From: an uncultured Micromonospora sp.
Lineage (GTDB): Bacteria; Actinomycetota; Actinomycetes; Mycobacteriales; Micromonosporaceae
Direction of reading: 5' to 3'
Assembly: GCA_937951935.1 (NCBI GenBank)
Contig: CALGAM010000244.1
Span: 1 to 22,739 of the forward strand
Length of the DNA: 22,739 bases
A model generated the notes under the pieces. That model was not told the DNA's origin. It ran no database searches and saw only the letters and a list, made by a program, of their open reading frames with translations. How positions within the stretch are numbered: position 1 is the first letter of the stretch; each line of letters begins with the position of its first letter. The translations under genes and the position numbers were made by a program. Positions 7,290-14,991 of the stretch are shown here, in pieces.

Positions 7290-7370
7290 CTCCGAACCGT
7301 ACGGCCGCCGTCGGATGGCCGGTCGCGGGCGGGGCCGCGGGTCGCCCGCCGGACAGCCGGGGCGGTCGGA

Positions 7371-7604
7371 TCAGGCCGACGTTTCGCGGGCCCGGCGGGC
7401 AGCGTCGATGCGGGCCCGGGCTCCCTCGAGCCAGCTCTGGCAGATCTCCGCCAGCCGCTCGCCGCGTTCCCACAGTGCCAGTGACTCCTCCAGCGAGGCG
7501 CCCCCGGCCTCCAGCCGCTCGACCACCGACGCCAACTCGGCGCGGGCCTGCTCGTAGCTGAGCCCGCTGTCGGCGTCGTTCGTGCGATCTTCTTCGTCCG
7601 TCAT
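7371..7604 (-). CDS. xseB: Exodeoxyribonuclease VII small subunit
   Basis: XseB (77 aa) binds XseA in several copies to form exonuclease VII, which degrades single-stranded DNA from both ends. The sequence has the family pattern: SYEQARAELASVVERLEAG, then SLEESLALWERGERLAE, both helical. The length is normal. The ribosome binding site GGGA lies about 7 nt before ATG 7604. Here it is not next to xseA: it follows a MarR-like gene by only 12 nt and is probably read from that gene's promoter, while xseA lies about 1 kb further on. No defect is visible in the protein. Confidence 0.92.
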   Translation of the reverse strand: MTDEEDRTNDADSGLSYEQARAELASVVERLEAGGASLEESLALWERGERLAEICQSWLEGARARIDAARRARETSA

Positions 7605-7616
7605 GGTGATCCCATC

Positions 7617-8081
7617 TCAGCACACCGCGTGGGGGTTGAGGTTGGCGCACATCCGGGCCAGCGTGTCGACGGTCGTCCGGTAGCTCTCGGGTGTCACGCC
7701 CGCGGTCACCTTGGCGCGCGTGGCGTGTACCCGTGCGCGCAGGTCCTCGAACGCGCGGCCACCGTGCTCGGTGCGGGCGAGTCGGCCGTCGGCGTCGACG
7801 CGGAGCCATCCCCGGGTGCGCAGGTCGGCCAGGACCGGCTCAAGATCGGCACCCGGCCCGTGGGTGTCGCCACCCGGTCGGTCGTCGGTGCCCCCGGGGG
7901 AGGCCAGGAACGGTGCCAGGGCCTCCCGCAGTGCGACTGCGGTGGTCGGGCCCGAGTCGAGGACGTTGAGCACCTGCCAGTGTCGTCGACCGAGTCCGGC
8001 CTCGCCGATCGTGCGGTCGAACTCCTCGTCGATCAGCCGGTCCAACAGCTTGATCCAGTATCCGATCGGTCGCGGTGACAT
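7617..8081 (-). CDS. MarR-like winged-helix protein
   Basis: This 154-residue protein has the layout of small MarR regulators: a helical dimer-forming N-terminus (PIGYWIKLLDRLIDEEFDRTI), a recognition of LGRRHWQVLNVL at the first DNA-binding helices, an AVALREALAPFL helix, a wing-like RGWLRVDADGRLARTE segment and a C-terminal helix. A Gly/Asp-rich insertion (about 66-80) sits between the helices, where the recognition helix would be expected, so DNA binding is not certain. ATG 8081 is preceded on the minus strand by TACAAT (8089-8094) and 7 nt, implying leaderless expression. It lies divergently, 20 bp from a second MarR gene, and 12 nt upstream of xseB. The ligand and targets are unknown. 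Confidence 0.75.
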   Translation of the reverse strand: MSPRPIGYWIKLLDRLIDEEFDRTIGEAGLGRRHWQVLNVLDSGPTTAVALREALAPFLASPGGTDDRPGGDTHGPGADLEPVLADLRTRGWLRVDADGRLARTEHGGRAFEDLRARVHATRAKVTAGVTPESYRTTVDTLARMCANLNPHAVC

Positions 8082-8082
8082 G

Positions 8083-8104
8083 CATGCTATTGTACATAGA
8101 CATG
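8083..8104. promoter_or_regulatory. Overlapping divergent promoters and operator
   Basis: Only 20 bp separate the two start codons. On the plus strand TATTGT (8088-8093) is a -10 box 8 nt before ATG 8102. On the minus strand TACAAT (8089-8094) is a -10 box 7 nt before ATG 8081. The same six base pairs serve both promoters, so polymerase cannot occupy both at once. An imperfect palindrome centred here (CATG-x-TAT, TGTAC, ATA-xx-CATG) is a likely MarR operator. Confidence 0.6.
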
Positions 8105-8623
8105 GAAGAGGTCGACCCCAGCATCGCGGAGATCGAGCGGGCGATGACCGCGATCCGGCGCAGCCAGGCACGACGGAGCCTCGCCCGCCTCGCCGCCGAA
8201 CACGACCCGGCGGTGTTCGAGGTGCTGGACGCCGTGATCGGGGCGGAGGGGGAAGGGCTGCCGGCGACCGTGACCGTGGTGGCCGAGCGGCTGGGCATCG
8301 ACCAGCCCCGGGCCAGCCGGTTGGTGACCCGGACCGTCGACCGCGGCCTGCTGGGCCGCGAGCCGGATCGGGGCGACGGCCGGCGGGTTCGGTTGGTCAG
8401 CACCGAGCGGGGGCGGGAGGAGTTCGCCCGCGCACGCCGGTTCCGGCAGGCCGTCTTCGCCCGGGCCACGGCTGGCTGGTCGGCGAGCGATCGCGCCACC
8501 TTCGCCCGGTTGCTGACCCGGTTCGTCGCCGACCTGGCCCGCGAGACCCGGCGCGACGCGCGTGGGCCTCGGCACGACGGCACGTCGGCACCGCGGCCGG
8601 CCGACCCGGCCGGGTCGGCCTAG
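8102..8623 (+). CDS. MarR family transcriptional regulator
   Basis: This 173-residue protein is a standard MarR-type winged helix. It has an N-terminal helical region (to about 35), a DNA-binding core with TVTVVAERLGIDQPRASRLV as helix-turn-helix, a wing containing the canonical acidic/basic turn (REPDRGDGRRVRLVS), and a C-terminal dimer helix. A disordered tail of about 20 residues follows. ATG 8102 has no ribosome binding site but follows a -10 box by 8 nt (leaderless). The gene ends 16 bp before the convergent xseA stop. MarR proteins usually repress their own divergent region, so it probably controls itself and the 7617-8081 gene, and through read-through xseB. Confidence 0.88.
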   Translation: MEEVDPSIAEIERAMTAIRRSQARRSLARLAAEHDPAVFEVLDAVIGAEGEGLPATVTVVAERLGIDQPRASRLVTRTVDRGLLGREPDRGDGRRVRLVSTERGREEFARARRFRQAVFARATAGWSASDRATFARLLTRFVADLARETRRDARGPRHDGTSAPRPADPAGSA

Positions 8624-8639
8624 CCGACGGCGGTCGCGG

Positions 8640-9860
8640 TCAGTCCTCGGCGACCGCGGTCAGTTCGCCCTCGGCGAGGCGTACCCGAAGCCGGTCCCCG
8701 GCGCTCACCTCGTCCGGCGCACGTACCACGTGGCCGTCGGCGCGCTGCACGACCGCGTACCCCCGGCGCAGGGTCGCGGCCGGGGAGAGCGCGCGGAGCC
8801 GGGCCACGGTGTGCCGCAGCTCGTCGGTCGCGAGGCCGACCCGGTGCCGGACGCACCGGTCGGCGCGGTCCCGCAACGCCGCCACCTCGGCGGCCCGCTG
8901 TTCGACGATCACCTGCGGCCGGGCCAGCGCCGGCCGCGACCGCCAGGCGTCGAGGCGGTGCTGCTCCCGCTCGACGAGGGCGACGACCGCCCGGTCGAGC
9001 CGGTCGCGAGCCAGCCGGAGCAGCCGGATCTCCTCGCCGAGGTCGGGGACGATCCGCTTCGCGGCGTCGGTCGGGGTGGAGGCACGCAGGTCGGCGACGT
9101 AGTCGACCAACGGCGTGTCGGTCTCGTGGCCGATCGCGCTGACCACCGGGGTACGGCAGCCGAAGACCGCCCGGCACAGCGCCTCGTCGGAGAACGGGAG
9201 CAGGTCCTCGACGCTGCCCCCGCCCCGGGCGAGCACGATGACGTCGACCTCCGGGTCCGCGTCGAGCACCCGGAGCGCGTCGATGATCTGGGGAACCGCC
9301 GTCGGCCCCTGCACCGCCACGTTGATCGTGCGAAACTCCACCGCCGGCCAGCGACGCCGGGCGTTGGTGAGCACGTCGCGCTCGGCCGCCGAGGCCCGGC
9401 CGGTGATCAGGCCGATCCGGCGGGGCAGGAACGGCGGGCGGCGCTTGCGGGAACGGTCGAAGAGCCCCTCGGCGGCGAGCAGCCTTTTCAGTTTCTCCAG
9501 CCGGGCCAGCAGCTCACCGAGCCCGACCTGCCGGATCTCGTCGGCACGCAGGCTCAGCGTGCCCCGGGCGGCGAAGAACTCCGGTCGGGCGTGCAGCACC
9601 ACCCGGGCGCCCTCGGCCAGGTTCGGGGCGCCGGTGTCCAGCACGTCCCGGTTGGTGGTGACGGTGAGGCTCAGGTCGGCCGAGGGATCGCGCAGGGTGA
9701 TGAAGACCGTGGCGGTGCCGGGCCGTCGGGTGATCTGTGCCACCTGGCCGTCGACCCACACCCAGCCGAGCCTGCCGATCCAGGCGCTGAGCTTCTGGCT
9801 GACCACCCGGACCGGCCAGGGCTCCTCGGGGGTGCTGCGCGGGGTTCCGGAGTCGGTCAC
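8640..9860 (-). CDS. xseA: Exodeoxyribonuclease VII large subunit
   Basis: XseA is the catalytic subunit of exonuclease VII. The 406-residue protein starts with an OB-fold nucleic-acid-binding domain (about 16-115). The catalytic domain follows with the family motifs IGLITGRASAAERDVL, ARGGGSVEDLLPF and GHETDTPLVDYVADLRAS. A coiled-coil region (about 275-340) and a short C-terminal RGYAVVQR segment complete it. The length is normal for actinobacteria. GTG 9860 follows TACGCT (9867-9872) by exactly 6 nt, so a leaderless transcript is likely. It is divergent from ispH. Its partner xseB lies beyond the two MarR genes, which is unusual. Confidence 0.95.
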   Translation of the reverse strand: MTDSGTPRSTPEEPWPVRVVSQKLSAWIGRLGWVWVDGQVAQITRRPGTATVFITLRDPSADLSLTVTTNRDVLDTGAPNLAEGARVVLHARPEFFAARGTLSLRADEIRQVGLGELLARLEKLKRLLAAEGLFDRSRKRRPPFLPRRIGLITGRASAAERDVLTNARRRWPAVEFRTINVAVQGPTAVPQIIDALRVLDADPEVDVIVLARGGGSVEDLLPFSDEALCRAVFGCRTPVVSAIGHETDTPLVDYVADLRASTPTDAAKRIVPDLGEEIRLLRLARDRLDRAVVALVEREQHRLDAWRSRPALARPQVIVEQRAAEVAALRDRADRCVRHRVGLATDELRHTVARLRALSPAATLRRGYAVVQRADGHVVRAPDEVSAGDRLRVRLAEGELTAVAED

Positions 9861-9866
9861 CCGGCC

Positions 9867-9872
9867 AGCGTA
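9867..9872 (-). promoter_or_regulatory. Leaderless -10 box of xseA
   Basis: TACGCT on the minus strand is 6 nt from GTG 9860. The 14 nt CTGGCCGGGTGACC at this start (last two box bases, spacer, start codon) are identical to those at the ispH start. No clear -35 is visible. Confidence 0.5.
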
Positions 9873-9999
9873 CGGGGCCGGCCCACCGACCGACGCCCAG
9901 CCGGACCGGCCGTCGGGTCGAGTCGGGCGGTACGGGCCGTCGGTGCACCCGGCCGGGCCGCCCGGTACGTCGAGACGGCGCGGCGGCGGCGACGGACCG

Positions 10000-10005
10000 T
10001 AGACT
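10000..10005 (+). promoter_or_regulatory. Leaderless -10 box of ispH
   Basis: TAGACT lies 6 nt before GTG 10012, with no ribosome binding site between, as expected of leaderless transcripts in actinobacteria. Confidence 0.5.
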
Positions 10006-10011
10006 GGCCGG

Positions 10012-11028
10012 GTGACCGAGGCTCAGGCGACACCCCAGACCGGCAAGCGCGTCCTGTTGGCCAAGCCGCGTGGCTACTGCGCCGGCGTCGACCGCGCGGT
10101 GCAGACCGTGCAGGAGGCGTTGAAGCTCTACGGTGCGCCGATCTACGTCCGCAAACAGATCGTCCACAACAAGCACGTCGTCGCCACCCTGGAACGCCAG
10201 GGGGCCGTCTTCGTCGAGGAGAACGAGGAGGTGCCGGAGGGCGCCATCGTGATCTTCTCCGCGCACGGGGTGGCGCCGGAGGTCTACGAACAGGCGAAGG
10301 CGCGGTCGCTGCGGGCCATCGACGCGACCTGCCCGCTGGTCACGAAGGTGCACCAGGAGGCCCGGCGGTTCGCCGCCGAGGACTACGACATCCTGCTCAT
10401 CGGCCACGAGGGTCACGAAGAGGTGATCGGCACCTCCGGTGAGGCGCCGGCGCACATCCAGCTCGTGGACGGGCCGGAGGCCGCCGACCGGGTGACCGTC
10501 CGGGACCCGTCGAAGGTGGTCTGGCTGTCCCAGACCACGCTCTCGGTCGACGAGACGATGGAGACGGTGGCCCGGCTCAAGCGCCGGCTCCCGCTGCTGC
10601 AGTCCCCGCCGAGCGACGACATCTGCTATGCCACCCAGAACCGGCAGCAGGCGGTCAAGAAGATGGCGCCCGACTGCGACGTCGTGATCGTGGTCGGCTC
10701 CCGCAACTCCTCCAACTCGCAGCGGCTGGTGGAGGTGGCGCGCGACGCGGGCGCCCGGGCCGCCCATCTGGTCGACTACGCCTCGGAGATCGACGACGGG
10801 TGGCTGGCCGGGGCCGAGACCGTCGGTCTGACCTCCGGTGCGAGCGTGCCGGAGGAACTCGTCCAGCAGGTCCTCGCGCACCTCGCCGCGCGCGGTTTCA
10901 CCGACGTGACCGAGGTGACCACGGCCCAGGAGCGGCTCACCTTCTCGCTGCCGCAGGAACTCAAGCGCGACATGCGGGCCGCGGCGGCCCGGGCGGAGGG
11001 GAACGAGCAGCGGGCCGCGGCCGTCTGA
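10012..11028 (+). CDS. ispH: 4-hydroxy-3-methylbut-2-enyl diphosphate reductase
   Basis: IspH carries out the last step of the MEP isoprenoid pathway, reducing HMBPP to IPP and DMAPP with a [4Fe-4S] cluster. The 338-residue protein has the three cluster cysteines: C23 (PRGYCAGVDRAV), C107 (DATCPLVTKVH) and C205 (DDICYATQNRQ). It also has the substrate-binding histidines in VHNKHVV and SAHGV, the catalytic glutamate in GHEGHEEV, and the conserved SRNSSNSQRL and TSGASVPEELV segments. GTG 10012 is supported by the -10 box 6 nt upstream. The reduced cluster needs ferredoxin or flavodoxin, possibly supplied through the reductase at 4366 (inference). A lipoprotein gene follows after 5 nt. Confidence 0.97.
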   Translation: MTEAQATPQTGKRVLLAKPRGYCAGVDRAVQTVQEALKLYGAPIYVRKQIVHNKHVVATLERQGAVFVEENEEVPEGAIVIFSAHGVAPEVYEQAKARSLRAIDATCPLVTKVHQEARRFAAEDYDILLIGHEGHEEVIGTSGEAPAHIQLVDGPEAADRVTVRDPSKVVWLSQTTLSVDETMETVARLKRRLPLLQSPPSDDICYATQNRQQAVKKMAPDCDVVIVVGSRNSSNSQRLVEVARDAGARAAHLVDYASEIDDGWLAGAETVGLTSGASVPEELVQQVLAHLAARGFTDVTEVTTAQERLTFSLPQELKRDMRAAAARAEGNEQRAAAV

Positions 11029-11033
11029 TCGAC

Positions 11034-11513
11034 ATGACCCCGCCGCGGATCTCCGTGCCCGTGCTCGTCGCCGTCCTGGCGCTCGCGGCGTGCGGCCAGG
11101 GTGAGCCGCAGCCACCGACCGCGCCGCCGGGAGTACCCGTGACCTCGTTTCCGCAACCGGGCCCGACGGGGCCCGACGGTCCCAGCCCGGCCGGTTCCGG
11201 CTCCACCGCGCCCGGTCCGGCCGGTCCCGATCCGACCACGCCGGGGCCGGCTGGTCCGACCACGCCGGGGCCGTCCGGCCCGGCCCGGAACGCCCCGCCG
11301 TCGCCGGGGTCGCCGACGACGCTCAGCGGCGTCGTCCGGGAGGGCGTCGAGCCCGGCTGCTACCTGATCGACAACTACCTGCTGGTCGGCGGCCCTCGTG
11401 AGGTGATCAGGGCAGGCGGGCGGCTCACCGTGACCGGTCGGGTGCAGGCCGACCTGATGACCACCTGCCAGCAGGGCGTTCCGTTCGTCGTGGAGACGGC
11501 CACCCGGGGCTGA
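11034..11513 (+). CDS. Pro/Gly-rich lipoprotein, unknown function
   Basis: This 159-residue protein begins with a short signal peptide ending in a lipobox (LALAAC, cysteine near residue 19), so the mature protein should be lipid-anchored outside the membrane. Residues from about 22 to 95 are a low-complexity linker of Pro, Gly, Thr and Ser with repeated PGPAGP/TTPGP units. A compact C-terminal domain of about 60 residues (SGVVREGVEPGCYLI onward) contains two cysteines that could pair. I do not recognise the family. The ATG is 5 nt after the ispH stop, so it is probably co-transcribed, although no functional link to isoprenoids is evident. A hairpin follows at 11520. Confidence 0.72.
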   Translation: MTPPRISVPVLVAVLALAACGQGEPQPPTAPPGVPVTSFPQPGPTGPDGPSPAGSGSTAPGPAGPDPTTPGPAGPTTPGPSGPARNAPPSPGSPTTLSGVVREGVEPGCYLIDNYLLVGGPREVIRAGGRLTVTGRVQADLMTTCQQGVPFVVETATRG

Positions 11514-11519
11514 GCCGTC

Positions 11520-11541
11520 CCGGCCCGGCCACCCGGGCCGG
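11520..11541. terminator. Hairpin between convergent genes
   Basis: A 9-bp perfect stem (11520-11528 with 11533-11541) and a 4-nt loop lie 6 nt after the lipoprotein stop. It separates that gene from convergent rmuC. Confidence 0.5.
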
Positions 11542-11592
11542 CCCGTGGCGGTCGGGTGCCCGGCCTCCGCCGCCTACCGCGGCCGGGCCGGC

Positions 11593-12759
11593 CTACGCCT
11601 GCCGCGGCGCGGGATCGAGCAGCTCCGCGGCCTGGGGCTGCCGGGGTGCGGTCTCGACCTGCGGCGGGGTGGGCAGGTCGTCACCGGTCACTCCCAGCTC
11701 GGCGAGCCTGCGGGCGCTGACCAGCACCCGCGCCTCCAGCGAACCCACCGCCCGGTTGTAGGCGGTGACCGCGTTGCCGAGGGCGGTGCCCAGCTTCGAG
11801 ACGTGCTCGCCGAGGGTGCCGAGCCGGCCGTACAACTCGCGGGCCAGGGTGTGCACCGCCGCCGCGTTGCGGGCCAGTGCCTCCTGCCGCCAGGAGTAGG
11901 CGATGGTGCGCAGCAGCGCGACCAGGGTGGCCGGGGTGGCGAGCACCACGTTGCGGGCGAACGCGTGCTCCAGCAGCGTCGGATCGCGTTGCAGTGCCAC
12001 GTCCAGGAACGGGTCAGCCGGGACGAAGAGGACCACGAACTCGGGGGACTGCTCGAAGGCGGCCCAGTAGGACTTGGCCGCCAGGGCGTCCACGTGCGCC
12101 CGCAGGTGCCGGGCGTGCGCGTCCAGGTGCCGATCCCGCCCGGCGTCGTCGCGGGCCTCCATCGCGGCCAGGTACGCCTCGAACGGCGCCTTGGCGTCCA
12201 CCACCACCGACCGGCCGCCGTGCAGCCGGACCACCAGGTCGGGGCGGACCCCCTTGTGGTCGGTACTGGCGCTGACCTGCTCGGCGAAGTCGCAGTGCTC
12301 CAGCATGCCCGCGGCCTCGACGATCCGGCGGAGCTGGTGCTCGCCCCACCGGCCCCGGACCTGTGGAGCGCGCAGCGCGGCGACCAGCTGCTTCGTCTCG
12401 GTACGCAGCTCGTTGGAGACGCGGGTCATCGACCGGACCTGCTCGCGCAGCTCGGCGTAGGCGTCGACCCGATCGCGTTCCAGCTCGGCGACCCGCTGCT
12501 CGTAGCGGCGCAGCGTGTCGTGGAGCGGCGCGACCGCCCGGGCCACGGCCTCCTGGGAGCGCACGGTCGCCTCGTAGGACAGTGCCCGCATCGACTGCTC
12601 CAGCCGGCTCTCGCTCTCCCGGGCGGCGCGCACGGTGGCGTCGAGCCGGGCGATCTGGGCGCTTGACCGCGCGGTGGCGGCGAGCCAGCCGACGGCTCCA
12701 CCGGCGACGAGGCAGAGCACCACCACAGCTACCGTCGCGAGGTTCACGTGACGAAGCAT
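11593..12759 (-). CDS. rmuC: DNA recombination protein RmuC
   Basis: RmuC proteins limit recombination at inverted repeats and contain a PD-(D/E)xK nuclease-like fold. This 388-residue protein has an N-terminal membrane helix (about 6-28), a coiled coil (about 33-120) and the conserved GRWGEHQLRRIVEAAGM segment. The nuclease-like motif follows: PDLVV (D174) and VVVDAKAPFEAYL (D188, K190). Further conserved stretches are FVVLFVPADPFLDVAL and the C-terminal LGTALGNAVTAYNRAVGSLE. The start is uncertain: ATG 12759 has no ribosome binding site, and GTG 12747 is preceded by a -10-like CATGCT at 7 nt. The Pro/Gln-rich tail is unremarkable. It is divergent from the gene at 12835. Confidence 0.92.
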   Translation of the reverse strand: MLRHVNLATVAVVVLCLVAGGAVGWLAATARSSAQIARLDATVRAARESESRLEQSMRALSYEATVRSQEAVARAVAPLHDTLRRYEQRVAELERDRVDAYAELREQVRSMTRVSNELRTETKQLVAALRAPQVRGRWGEHQLRRIVEAAGMLEHCDFAEQVSASTDHKGVRPDLVVRLHGGRSVVVDAKAPFEAYLAAMEARDDAGRDRHLDAHARHLRAHVDALAAKSYWAAFEQSPEFVVLFVPADPFLDVALQRDPTLLEHAFARNVVLATPATLVALLRTIAYSWRQEALARNAAAVHTLARELYGRLGTLGEHVSKLGTALGNAVTAYNRAVGSLEARVLVSARRLAELGVTGDDLPTPPQVETAPRQPQAAELLDPAPRQA

Positions 12760-12822
12760 GCCAAACGGGCACGGCCGGGGTGCACCCACGAGGCGTGAGC
12801 TGGGCGGATGGCCGGGGCTGGG

Positions 12823-12828
12823 TACCGT
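12823..12828 (+). promoter_or_regulatory. Leaderless -10 box
   Basis: TACCGT lies 6 nt before ATG 12835. A GGAG in the spacer is too close (2 nt) to work as a normal ribosome binding site for that ATG, though it could serve the in-frame ATG at 12844. Confidence 0.45.
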
Positions 12829-12834
12829 GGAGCA

Positions 12835-13566
12835 ATGGTCGGGATGATCGGGGTACTGCTGCTGGTGGTCCTGGTGGCGGGCGGTGCGGCCTGGTGGCAC
12901 TGGGAGAGCACGCACCGCCGGGAGCGGGAGCTGGCCGACGCCCGGGCCGAGGCACGCCGCTGGTACGAACGGCTGGGCGGACAGCTGACGAACCTGCACG
13001 GGGACGCGCCGGCGGTACGGCAGGCGCTGGCCGACGCCGCGGAGCGCTACACCGCCGCCGGCAGCCAGCTCGAACAGGCCCGTTCCGTGCGACAGTACGA
13101 GCTGGTCCGGGAGACCGCCCTGGAAGGGCTCGCCTACATCAGGGCGGCCCGGGTCGCGCTCGGCATCGATCCCGGGCCCGAGCTGCCGCCGCTGGCCGCC
13201 GCCCGGGGTGCCGGCGCCATCACGGAGCCGCGCGAGGTCCGGGTCCGGGGGGAGACGTTCCGGGCCGGGCCGCAGCCGGGTGCCGCCACGCCCTACTACC
13301 ACCCCGGCGGCTGGTGGCGGGGACGGCCGGTGCCGGCCGGGTGGTACTCCACGCCGTGGTGGAAGACCGGGCTGGCGGCGGGTGCCGGGGTGCTCGGCGG
13401 CATGCTGATCGCCGACGCGCTCCTGTCGCCCGCGTTCGCCGACTCCCACGGCCACGACGACGGATGGGACGGTTTCGTGGACGCCGCCGACCACGGCGAC
13501 CTCGGTGGCATGGATGTCGACCTCGGCGACCTCGGTGGCCTGGACTTCGGCGGATTCGACGTGTGA
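12835..13566 (+). CDS. Membrane protein with Trp-rich and Asp/Gly-rich C-terminus
   Basis: This 243-residue protein is not one I can name. It has an N-terminal membrane helix (about 4-20, Leu/Val-rich), then a helical coiled-coil-like region (about 25-115, Arg/Glu/Ala-rich). A linker leads to a Trp/Gly/Pro-rich stretch (GGWWRGRPVPAGWYSTPWWK). A small-residue hydrophobic segment follows (AAGAGVLGGMLIADALL) that resembles the Gly-rich membrane helices of PspA-linked and similar envelope proteins. The end is a strongly acidic tail with DLGG repeats (DLGDLGGLDFGGFD). Codon usage is normal. Start choice: ATG 12835 by the -10 box at 6 nt; ATG 12844 is possible. A 15-bp hairpin terminates it. A role in membrane stress or surface organisation is a guess. 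Confidence 0.7.
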   Translation: MVGMIGVLLLVVLVAGGAAWWHWESTHRRERELADARAEARRWYERLGGQLTNLHGDAPAVRQALADAAERYTAAGSQLEQARSVRQYELVRETALEGLAYIRAARVALGIDPGPELPPLAAARGAGAITEPREVRVRGETFRAGPQPGAATPYYHPGGWWRGRPVPAGWYSTPWWKTGLAAGAGVLGGMLIADALLSPAFADSHGHDDGWDGFVDAADHGDLGGMDVDLGDLGGLDFGGFDV

Positions 13567-13599
13567 CCGCCTCCCGGCCCGCTGATCCGGCTGTGCGGT

Positions 13600-13636
13600 G
13601 TCGACGGCCGGCCATCCCTCCTGGCCGGCCGTCGAC
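13600..13636 (+). terminator. 15-bp hairpin terminator
   Basis: Arms 13600-13614 and 13622-13636 are perfectly complementary with a 7-nt loop, the longest perfect stem I found in the window. The rest of 13567-13898 shows no gene I support; it holds only this hairpin and the -10 box at 13887. Confidence 0.75.
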
Positions 13637-13886
13637 TGTTCCGCTGGTCCGGATCAGCACAGGCGTCCGTCGGGGCCGGCGCCCTCTCCGGCGTGGTGAC
13701 GAGCGCCCGAATACCCCCAGCCTATGAGCGATCCTGCCGCGTCGCGCGGGTCTGGGCCGGCAGCGATTTTGGCGCCGTTTTCGTTACACCGACCCCCGGT
13801 CCGGCAGGCACGGTGTGCCGCCCGCCGACCCGGGTCCCGTTGCCCCAGGCGGTCGGGCGAGCTTGTCCGCCGGTGGTGGCGGCGGG

Positions 13887-13892
13887 CAGACT
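13887..13892 (+). promoter_or_regulatory. Leaderless -10 box, pentapeptide gene
   Basis: CAGACT lies 6 nt before GTG 13899. The GGAG in the spacer is only 2 nt from the start codon. Confidence 0.4.
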
Positions 13893-13898
13893 GGAGCC

Positions 13899-14969
13899 GT
13901 GGACGTCCACAGGGTCTGGCGACGGTCGGCCCGGTTCGCCGCGCCACTCGCGCTCGGGTTCAGCACGGTCGCGCTGGTGCTGGCCACGGCGGCGCTGTCC
14001 ATCTCGGCCCGGCGTGCCGACGGCGACGTCGACCGCGACGTCCGGGAACGGTTCACCGCCGCCGTCGAGCTGCTCGGCTCGCCCTCCGACACGGTACGGG
14101 CCGGCGGAATCTTCGCCCTGGAGGGCGTACTGCGGGACGCGCCGGCGGAGCAGCCGACCGTGACCGCCGTCCTCGCCGCGTTCGTCCGGCAGCACGCCAC
14201 CGCCGCGGCCGGTGGTTCCACCGTGGACGACGGCGGGGCGCGGCGTCCGCCGGTGGACGTCCAGGCGGCCCTGACCGTACTCGGCCGGCGGGACGCCGAC
14301 CGGGATCGTCCGGGTGAGCGGCTCGACCTCTCCGGCGCCGTGCTGACCGGCGCGTCCCTGCGGGACGCGCAACTCGCCGGGGCGGTGCTCACCGGGGCCC
14401 GGCTGGACGGTGCCGACCTGCGCGGTGCCCGGCTGGACGGCGCCGACCTCGACGGCGCGGACCTCGGCGGCGCGGACCTGGACCGGGCCAGCCTGCGGAA
14501 GGCCACCCTCAGACGGGCGAACCTGACGAAGGCCCGGATCAACCTGTCGATTCTCGACGGCGCGACCCTCAGCGGAGCCCAGATGCCGGGCGCCGGGCTG
14601 GACGGGACCGGGCTGGTCGAGGCGAACCTGGTCGGCACGAACCTGCGCGGGGCGCGGCTGGACGCCACCAACCTGTCCGGCGCGAACCTGACCGACGCCG
14701 ACCTGAGCGACGCCTACCTCGGCTACGTCACCGCTCCCGGCGCGGATCTGACCCGGGCGAGGCTGGTCGGCTCGAACCTGATCGACATCGACCTCACCGA
14801 TGCCCAGCTCACCGGGACGAATCTCAACCGGGCGCTGCTGCACGGCGCGACGCTGAACCGCACCCGCGTCACCGCCGACCAGATCAGCTGCGCCGTGTTG
14901 AGCGACCGGACCCTCCTGCCGGCGGCGATGCCGGTTCCCACCCGACCCGCCCCGACCTGCGCCGACTGA
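13899..14969 (+). CDS. Membrane-anchored pentapeptide repeat protein
   Basis: This 356-residue protein has one N-terminal membrane helix (about 14-36), a helical region with the motif RFTAAVELLGSPSDTVRAGG and FALEGVL that commonly precedes the repeats in actinobacterial members, then a long run of A(D/N)LxG pentapeptides from about 140 to 330. The repeats (for example ADLRG, ADLDG, ADLGG, ANLTK) form a right-handed quadrilateral beta-helix. DNA-mimicking pentapeptide proteins such as MfpA protect gyrase, but most membrane-anchored forms have no known partner, so I do not claim quinolone resistance. Two cysteines lie near the C-terminus. GTG 13899 is chosen by the -10 box at 6 nt. It converges with the radical SAM gene, with 15 bp between the stops. 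Confidence 0.85.
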   Translation: MDVHRVWRRSARFAAPLALGFSTVALVLATAALSISARRADGDVDRDVRERFTAAVELLGSPSDTVRAGGIFALEGVLRDAPAEQPTVTAVLAAFVRQHATAAAGGSTVDDGGARRPPVDVQAALTVLGRRDADRDRPGERLDLSGAVLTGASLRDAQLAGAVLTGARLDGADLRGARLDGADLDGADLGGADLDRASLRKATLRRANLTKARINLSILDGATLSGAQMPGAGLDGTGLVEANLVGTNLRGARLDATNLSGANLTDADLSDAYLGYVTAPGADLTRARLVGSNLIDIDLTDAQLTGTNLNRALLHGATLNRTRVTADQISCAVLSDRTLLPAAMPVPTRPAPTCAD

Positions 14970-14975
14970 CGCCGT

Positions 14976-14991
14976 CGGGTGGGCTCACCCG
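14976..14991. terminator. Short hairpin at convergent gene ends
   Basis: CGGGTG (14976-14981) and CACCCG (14986-14991) form a 6-bp stem with a 4-nt loop. It overlaps the stop codon of the radical SAM gene. Confidence 0.3.
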
